Shown here: piece by piece, positions 6,214 to 10,602 of the stretch
Numbering within the stretch: the stretch's first letter is position 1
Layout of the letters: each line of letters opens with the position of its first letter
Assembly (NCBI GenBank): GCA_002402945.1
Contig: DHGV01000041.1
Span: 1-10,602, forward strand
Source: Pelotomaculum sp. UBA4789
GTDB lineage: Bacteria > Bacillota > Desulfotomaculia > Desulfotomaculales > Pelotomaculaceae
Direction of reading: 5' to 3'
Length of the DNA: 10,602 nt
Program-made: the position numbers and the translations under genes
The notes under the pieces: generated by a model
Database searches by the model: none
What the model saw: only the letters and a program-made list of their open reading frames with translations
What the model was told of the DNA's origin: nothing

Positions 6214-7532
6214 ACACCTACACCATAATATTTAAAGCCTTTATCGAGCATAGTCTTTTTATCATAAATATTCCTTAAATCAAAGAAATATTCGCCTGCG
6301 CCGATTTCCTTAAACTTTTCAAAATTGAGATTTCTGAATTCATTCCATTCCGTCAGAATGATTGTGGCATCAGTGCCTTCCAGCGCTTCATAGGCGTTTT
6401 CACACCAAGTGATGCTATCCATTATATGTGAAAAACGCCAGTCACCCTCTTTCCGCCCTGCTGGATCATAAACTTTCAGTTTGGCGCCACGCTTAGCCAG
6501 CTCAGGTAGTATGACCAGCGATGGGGCGTCTCTCAAATCATCTGTATTCGGTTTGAAGGTCACACCTAAAATAGCAATCGCCTTATCAGCAAGCTCATTC
6601 ATGGCATCTAAAATTTTCTGAACCATCTTCATTTTTTGCCGCTCATTCGCCTCTACCGTAGTTTCAACGAGGGACATGGTTTCTCCGCAATCCCGGGCGA
6701 TTCTTGCCAGCGCCCTGGTGTCTTTCGGAAAACAGCTGCCGCCAAAACCGGGGCCGGCATGCAGGAATTTCGGCGCGATGCGCCCATCCAGCCCCATTGC
6801 CTTGGCCACTTTCTGCACATCCGCGCCGACCTTTTCGCACACGTTGGCTACTTCGTTGATAAATGTGATTTTCATCGCGAGAAACGCATTTGAAGCATAT
6901 TTGATCATTTCCGCAGTTTCAAGGTTGGTTTCAACGAATGGGGTTTCATTGATATAAAGGACCCTGTATACTTCCTTCATTATATTAATTGCCCGATCGG
7001 ATTCAGCGCCGAGGATAACTCTGTCCGGATGCATAAAATCCTGAATCGCGGAGCCTTCCCGAAGGAATTCAGGGTTTGAAACCACATCAAAAGAATGATC
7101 AGCCTCGCGCTCGGCAAGTATTGACTGCACCACTGCTTTAACCTTTTTACCGGCGCCCACCGGCACAGTGGATTTGTTCACAATGACCTTATAGCCATTC
7201 ATATGGGTGGCAATATCTTTTGCAGCGACCAGCACATGCCGCAAATCAGCGCTGCCGTCGTCTGCCGGGGGAGTGCCGACGGCAATAAAGACAACGTCGT
7301 TGTTTTCAATAGCGGAACGGATGTCTGTCGTAAAGTCAAGTCGTTTGTAATAATAGTTGTTCTTGACAATCCTCTCAAGACCAGGCTCAAAAATGGGTAT
7401 GATACCGTTTTTTAAGCCTTCGATCTTATTCTCGTCAATGTCAACACAGATCACCGTATGGCCGAAGTCTGATAAAATTGCACCGGACACAAGCCCGACA
7501 TAGCCGGTACCTATTACTGTTATTTTTGACAT
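6210..7532 (-). CDS. ugd: UDP-glucose 6-dehydrogenase
   Basis: The enzyme oxidises UDP-glucose to UDP-glucuronate with two NAD+, a precursor for acidic capsule or exopolysaccharide. The 440-residue protein shows the N-terminal NAD-binding motif GTGYVGL, the VGTPP loop, NKSTVPVG, SNPEFLREG, the central helical domain, and the catalytic cysteine (Cys267) in GFGGSCFPKD. The C-terminal UDP-binding domain contains GVTFKPNTDDLRDAPS. All catalytic elements are intact and length is normal. The ATG is preceded by AGAGGTGA at a good distance. It is coupled to the following epimerase gene and preceded 37 bases upstream by a broken O-antigen ligase gene. Such genes are at times tied to tyrosine-kinase/phosphatase control (CpsB lies about 900 bases upstream), but no kinase gene is present here. 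Confidence 0.97.
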   Translation of the reverse strand: MSKITVIGTGYVGLVSGAILSDFGHTVICVDIDENKIEGLKNGIIPIFEPGLERIVKNNYYYKRLDFTTDIRSAIENNDVVFIAVGTPPADDGSADLRHVLVAAKDIATHMNGYKVIVNKSTVPVGAGKKVKAVVQSILAEREADHSFDVVSNPEFLREGSAIQDFMHPDRVILGAESDRAINIMKEVYRVLYINETPFVETNLETAEMIKYASNAFLAMKITFINEVANVCEKVGADVQKVAKAMGLDGRIAPKFLHAGPGFGGSCFPKDTRALARIARDCGETMSLVETTVEANERQKMKMVQKILDAMNELADKAIAILGVTFKPNTDDLRDAPSLVILPELAKRGAKLKVYDPAGRKEGDWRFSHIMDSITWCENAYEALEGTDATIILTEWNEFRNLNFEKFKEIGAGEYFFDLRNIYDKKTMLDKGFKYYGVGV

Positions 7533-7569
7533 GTTATGATCACCTCTATCAAAAAGTGCCCTTTTTTAT

Positions 7570-7956
7570 TTATAATTTATTTTCAACAATATTATCGTAA
7601 TTATTTTTAGGTAAAATGCTGGACGCCGCTAATGCAAGCATCAGCATAGGAGCTTTGTATGAATAAGTTACTTGAAACCACTCTATAACAAGCAGGGCAA
7701 TTATAGTAGATATAAAGAAAATCCTTAGCTCCTTGGTGATTTGTGTTTTTCTCAATTCAACCAGGGTATAAACGTATATTGAGTAGTAGCTGATGAATCC
7801 GATAAAACCTAATGAAGCCATTATTTCAACAAAATTATTATGTGAATAAACTCCAAGATAAGTTTCCACACCACCGATACCTACTCCAAAAAAAGGATTG
7901 TTAAGAAATAAGCTGAAGGCGCTATTCCGCAAATATTTCTTCCCTGATCCGATTCT
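7570..7956 (-). pseudogene. 3' remnant of an O-antigen ligase/polymerase-like membrane protein
   Basis: About 128 codons of sense remain, beginning after an in-frame TGA at 7959-7957. The motif NNPFFGVGIGGVETYLG...SHNNFVEIMASLGFIGF is the characteristic late periplasmic loop and following helix of the Wzy/WaaL (O-antigen ligase) family, and two further hydrophobic segments follow. Full-length family members are about 400-450 residues with ten or more helices, so the N-terminal two thirds are missing. No ATG with a ribosome site exists in frame; the only start is an unsupported TTG at 7932. The normal role is joining or polymerising lipid-linked glycan repeats outside the membrane; this fragment should be inactive. 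Confidence 0.75.
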
Positions 7957-7959
7957 TCA

Positions 7960-7999
7960 TATAATGACATTGTGCCTCCAAATACTATAATGTCATTGT
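7960..7999 (-). repeat. Degenerate 14-base direct repeat at a gene junction
   Basis: On the minus strand ACAATGACATTATA (7999-7986) and ACAATGTCATTATA (7973-7960) differ at one base and are 26 bases apart. They lie exactly where the sugar transferase reading ends and the ligase fragment begins. The second copy follows GGAGG and starts a 29-codon frame (7970-7881) that leads nowhere. The repeat may mark the recombination or slippage event that made the junction. Confidence 0.55.
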
Positions 8000-8182
8000 C
8001 CTGAATTTATATAAAGTGAAAATCTTTTCGTTCATCCCGGGGCGATCCTGCCTGAACAGCACCGGGCTGCCCAGCTTTACCCTGACAAGAAGCGCAATTA
8101 GGATCAAAAAGGGCGAAAACACGATAAGTGCAATTAATGATAAAAAGATATCCATGATTCGCTTAAAATATTTTCTATACAT
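7985..8182 (-). pseudogene. 5' remnant of a bacterial sugar (phospho)transferase (PglC/EpsL type)
   Basis: The 65 codons encode the N-terminal part of a polyprenyl-phosphate sugar-1-phosphate transferase that would prime glycan synthesis on the membrane. The basic MYRKYFKRIMDI start, the single membrane-inserted helix (about 13-34) with the SPF turn, the GSPVLFRQDRPGMNEK segment and KFRTMT are all characteristic. Family members continue past KFRTMT with an acidic catalytic motif and 120 or more residues, all absent here because TAG follows TL. The ATG at 8182 is preceded by AGAGGG at about 7 bases, so translation may still begin. The active site is lost, so this should be non-functional. Confidence 0.8.
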
Positions 8183-8253
8183 CAGCCTGCCCTCTAAAGG
8201 ATGTATTTTAAATGTTTTATACTGCCGCACCGGGTAAAAAATGCAAAGCCCAA

Positions 8254-8446
8254 TCAGCAATCTGAAACAAGCATCTCACAAAAATCCAGCCCGCCAAGTT
8301 CCATGGTCATGGCGCCCCATGACAGACCAGAGCCAAAAGCCGACAGGCAGCAGTAATATATATTATTAACCGCCTCCTCCCCCAGATTGTGGACGATATT
8401 TATGGGGATGGAGGAACCGCTTGGATTGCCGAATAAGAAATTGTGT
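8254..8446 (-). pseudogene. 3' remnant of a KASIII-like 3-oxoacyl-ACP synthase
   Basis: About 60 codons match the C-terminal end of ketoacyl-ACP synthase III-like thiolase-fold proteins. FGNPSGSSIPINIV corresponds to the catalytic-asparagine loop (family GNTSSASIP), and SAFGSGLSWGAMTMEL to the closing glycine-rich strand. The cysteine and histidine of the active site, and about 250 residues, are missing. Such genes occur in some surface-glycan clusters with acyl-modified sugars. The open frame extends back into the end of cpsB but makes no family sense there, so the remnant begins close to the cpsB stop. Confidence 0.7.
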
Positions 8447-9244
8447 TCAGGCCCTGTTAGCGTTCTTTCTGAAAAAATGAAATAAACCGTTACGGGAGGA
8501 TTGTCTTTTTTTGATTTCGCCAGCTTCAATGTGCTCACCCTGAACTACCCGTTGGGGGTTTTCTTTTGCCACTTTCATACCAGCCTCATTACCCAATAGG
8601 TTCACCGCTTCCTTGATCGCGGTTTCCATGTACTGGATGCGACCAGTACTGGCATGGGCGTCAGAAGCGATAAAGTGAGCGCAGCCCTGCTCTAAAAAGG
8701 CCCGGGCTGCAGCGTCAGAAGTGCGGCCGAAAAGACCGCCCAGGCTGCCGGCTGTTATTTGAGCCAGGGCGCCGCGGGCGACCAGCTCGTAAAAGCGGGA
8801 ATGGTCCCTGGTAAAGACAGCGTTTCGCTCCGGGTGGACGATTATGGGGGTTACACCCTGCAGCTGCAGATCATATAAAACAGTGGCTGTATAATCGGGA
8901 ACAAACTCTGCAGGAAGTTCCACCAGCAGGTGGCGCCCCTTGTTGTTGATGGTTAGGAGTTCACCCCTGGAAAACCGCTGGGGCAGATCTGGCTCCAGGC
9001 TGTATTCCGCTCCGGGCATGACAAACAGGCGGATTTCTTTTTTCAGCAGAACTTTCCGCAGGCTGGCCATCGCGTCCACTATTTTCTCCCGGTCGTTGTC
9101 ATACTTGCCTTTTTTCACGTGGGGGGTGGCCACCATACACCTGATGCCTCCCGCGAGGGCAAAGCGGGCCATAGCGACAGCTTCTTCCATGCTGGCCGCC
9201 CCGTCATCCAGGCCAGGCAGGATATGACTGTGGATATCGATCAT
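8447..9244 (-). CDS. cpsB: CpsB/YwqE-type tyrosine-protein phosphatase (PHP fold)
   Basis: This 265-residue metal-dependent phosphatase of the PHP superfamily removes phosphate from the BY-kinases that control capsule or exopolysaccharide synthesis. Metal-site motifs are complete: DIHSHILPGLDDGA (His5, His7), ATPH (His42), PGAEYSLE (Glu80), HPERN (His137) and SDAH (Asp195, His197). The basic tail LFHFFRKNANRA fits the family end. I start at the ATG at 9244 because it opens directly with MIDIHSH and has AGAGGTG 6 bases upstream; the frame stays open to 9307 but that tail crosses a repeat motif and lacks family support. The gene lies 62 bases after prfB. The usual neighbours (Wzz-like modulator and tyrosine kinase) are not in this window, and the gene is followed directly by broken glycan genes, so it may have lost its local partner. 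Confidence 0.93.
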   Translation of the reverse strand: MIDIHSHILPGLDDGAASMEEAVAMARFALAGGIRCMVATPHVKKGKYDNDREKIVDAMASLRKVLLKKEIRLFVMPGAEYSLEPDLPQRFSRGELLTINNKGRHLLVELPAEFVPDYTATVLYDLQLQGVTPIIVHPERNAVFTRDHSRFYELVARGALAQITAGSLGGLFGRTSDAAARAFLEQGCAHFIASDAHASTGRIQYMETAIKEAVNLLGNEAGMKVAKENPQRVVQGEHIEAGEIKKRQSSRNGLFHFFRKNANRA

Positions 9245-9284
9245 CAGCAAACACCTCTCTTCATAGGAAGCACGGGAAAAGCAC

Positions 9285-9295
9285 GGGGACGGTTC
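9285..9295 (-). repeat. Copy of the GAACCGTCCCC motif between prfB and cpsB
   Basis: GAACCGTCCCC on the minus strand, inside the 62-base gap between the prfB stop and the cpsB ATG, resembles GAACCCGTCCCC at 63-74. It may be the end of a dispersed repeat, and it lies at the boundary between housekeeping genes and the damaged polysaccharide locus. Confidence 0.3.
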
Positions 9296-9306
9296 TCCTG
9301 CTTCCA

Positions 9307-10414
9307 TCAGGCCTGCTTACGCGCTTTATCTTTCAGGTAGGCGGCGATAAAATTATCAATATCCCCATCCATCACAGCGTTGATGTTCCCCATTTCATAA
9401 CCGGTGCGGTGGTCCTTCACCATGCTGTAGGGATGAAAAACATAAGAGCGGATCTGGCTGCCCCAGGCGATTTCCTGCTGGTCACTGCGCAGTGCCGCGA
9501 TATCGGCTTCTTTTTTGCGCAGTTCAAGGTCAACCAGCTTGGCCTTGAGCATTTTCATGGCTGCCAGCCGGTTGGAGAGCTGGGAGCGTTCGTTCTGGCA
9601 GGCGACCACGATGCCGGTGGGCAGGTGGGTGATCCGCACTGCCGAGTCTGTCTTGTTGACGTGCTGGCCGCCTGCGCCGCTGGAACGGAAGGTGTCAATT
9701 TTCAAATCTTCCTGGTCGATCTGCACCTCCACGCCTTCTTCCACTTCGGGCAGGACATCAACGGAAGCGAAAGACGTGTGCCGCCGCCCGGCAGTGTCAA
9801 AGGGAGAGATGCGCACCAGGCGGTGCACCCCTTTTTCTGCAAGCAGGTACCCGTAGGCATTGGGCCCTATGACCTCGATCGTGGCGCTTTTAATCCCGGC
9901 CTCATCACCGGGCAGCATATCCAGAATCTCGATTTTGAAGCGGTGGCGCTCCGCCCAGCGGCCGTACATGCGCAGCAGCATTTCCACCCAGTCCTGGGCT
10001 TCGGTGCCGCCGGCGCCGGCGTGCAGGGCCATGATGGCGCTGCCCCGGTCATAAGGGCCGTTGAGCATCACCGCCAGTTCCATCTCATCCGCCAGGCGGG
10101 AGGCTTCAGCCAGCCCTTTTCTCGCCTCGGCGGCCAGGGCTTCATCCTCTTCCTCCTGGCCCAGTTCAACCAAAAAGTTCAGTTCCTCGTACTTTTTCGC
10201 CAGGTCCACAAAAACTGATACCCGGTCGCGCAGGTTTGACACCCGCTGGACAATTTTCTGCGCAGTTTCCTGGCTGTCCCAAAACCCGCAGTCGAGCATC
10301 TGCTTTTCCAGCCTGCCGATTTCTTCTTCTTTGCCGGCTATGTCAAAGAGAAACCCTCAAATCTTCAATCCTTTTGCCAAGCGGCTCGAGCTCTCTTTTT
10401 AAATCTGCATACAA
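9307..10414 (-). CDS. prfB: Peptide chain release factor 2, made through a programmed +1 frameshift
   Basis: RF2 recognises UAA and UGA stop codons and triggers peptide release in the ribosome. Reading from a TTG at 10414 (AAGGA 10 bases upstream) gives 23 codons ending ...RIEDLRVSL, then an in-frame TGA at 10345-10343. A +1 shift at CTT-TGA-C continues as DIAGKEEEIGRLEKQML to the stop at 9307. The resulting 368-residue protein carries SPF at 203-205 (stop-codon recognition) and GGQ at 248-250 (peptide release), almost the E. coli numbering. The zero-frame start and the shift place the protein exactly in family register, so this is not an error. It lies 28 bases after secA, the usual Firmicute order. 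Treat the CDS as joined: 10414-10346 and 10344-9307. Confidence 0.96.
10342..10357 (-). promoter_or_regulatory. RF2 programmed frameshift signal
   Basis: AGGGTTTCTCTTTGAC matches the E. coli AGGGGGTATCTTTGAC signal in length and spacing: an internal Shine-Dalgarno-like AGGG, the slippery CTT, the poorly terminated TGA and the following C. When RF2 is scarce, ribosomes pause at TGA and slip to TTT-GAC, raising RF2; when RF2 is plentiful they stop. This is autoregulation known from the family, inferred here from the conserved signal. Confidence 0.93.
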
Positions 10415-10442
10415 AGATCATCATTCCTTCGTCTTAAACTTT

Positions 10443-10602
10443 TTATACTGTTTCTCCGCGGCCGCAGCACTTCTTGTATTTCTTGCCGCTGCCGCACGGG
10501 CAGGGATCGTTGCGGCCGACCCGGTTGTCTTTGCGGGCGGGCTGCTTGGCGCCTTCCTCGGCGTAGCGGTTTTCCCCCACCTGGCGCTGCTGCTCTTCGG
10601 GC
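10443..10602 (-). CDS. secA: Protein translocase ATPase SecA, C-terminal end (partial)
   Basis: Only the last 52 codons are in the window; the gene runs off the right edge. They encode a charged linker (EEQQRQVGENRYAEEG...) and the zinc-binding SEC-C tail NDPCPCGSGKKYKKCCG, with the CxC...CC ligands that bind zinc and contact SecB or ribosomes in the family. SecA drives export through SecYEG. The following prfB starts 28 bases beyond the stop. A SEC-C tail alone also occurs in other proteins, but the prfB neighbour makes secA by far the best call. Confidence 0.9.
   Translation of the reverse strand, partial: PEEQQRQVGENRYAEEGAKQPARKDNRVGRNDPCPCGSGKKYKKCCGRGETV

Noticed and set aside
7533..7569. 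A/T-rich inverted repeat (AAAAAG/CTTTTT) before ugd as a terminator.
   Set aside because: The stem is six A/T-rich pairs without a stable GC core or following T tract on the transcribed strand.
8183..8260. Longer start for the sugar-transferase fragment (TTG at 8260).
   Set aside because: It overlaps the KASIII remnant and adds sequence unlike the family; the ATG at 8182 has a good AGAGGG site and the typical N-terminus.
9409..10218. A 269-codon plus-strand open frame opposite prfB.
   Set aside because: It lies fully antisense to RF2, whose SPF and GGQ motifs are in register; the antisense protein looks low-quality and matches nothing known.
10342..10346. Apparent stop codon disrupting prfB, as if a pseudogene.
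   Set aside because: The context is the conserved RF2 frameshift signal, and both sides are in exact family register.

Overview
The window reads as a low-to-mid GC Gram-positive chromosome, most likely a Clostridia-type Firmicute, possibly Peptococcaceae or Desulfotomaculum-like. This is inferred from gene order (secA-prfB ... ftsE-ftsX-M23 peptidase-S41 peptidase), from strong Shine-Dalgarno sequences with frequent TTG/GTG starts, and from a CpsB/YwqE-type phosphatase. No species can be named from sequence alone. Every gene I accept lies on the minus strand, so transcription runs from right to left.

From the right edge inward, the first block is housekeeping: the last 52 codons of secA, then prfB (release factor 2), which carries the classic programmed +1 frameshift and begins at TTG. 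Next is a damaged extracellular-polysaccharide locus (about 9244 to 5206). It holds an intact CpsB/YwqE-type tyrosine phosphatase, a 3' scrap of a KASIII-like gene, the first ~65 codons of a priming sugar-phosphate transferase, the last ~128 codons of an O-antigen ligase/polymerase-like membrane protein, and then two intact, translationally coupled nucleotide-sugar genes: UDP-glucose 6-dehydrogenase and a UDP-glucuronate 4-epimerase of the CapI type. The arrangement of a 5' piece next to a 3' piece suggests deletions that removed the glycosyltransferase core while leaving the precursor supply genes.

From about 5205 to 4253 there is no intact gene. This stretch holds a frameshifted remnant of an uncharacterised protein, hairpins, a rho-independent terminator that closes the region, and a candidate promoter for the next operon. 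That operon is a cell-division and cell-wall remodelling unit: ftsE and ftsX overlap by 11 bases, and 34 bases later comes a secreted coiled-coil LytM/M23 protein of the PcsB/EnvC kind, the usual partner of FtsEX. A strong terminator ends the operon. A separately promoted S41 C-terminal processing peptidase follows, with its own terminator at 138-160.

The points most worth a second look are: (i) the M23 protein has Asp in place of the second His of the HxH zinc motif; (ii) the polysaccharide locus shows deletion scars, with a degenerate 14-base direct repeat exactly at one junction; (iii) a GAACC(C)GTCC motif recurs in three intergenic places, resembling the ends of a dispersed repeat. I found no convincing evidence of a wholly new system, and no CRISPR array, tRNA, rRNA or intact mobile element.
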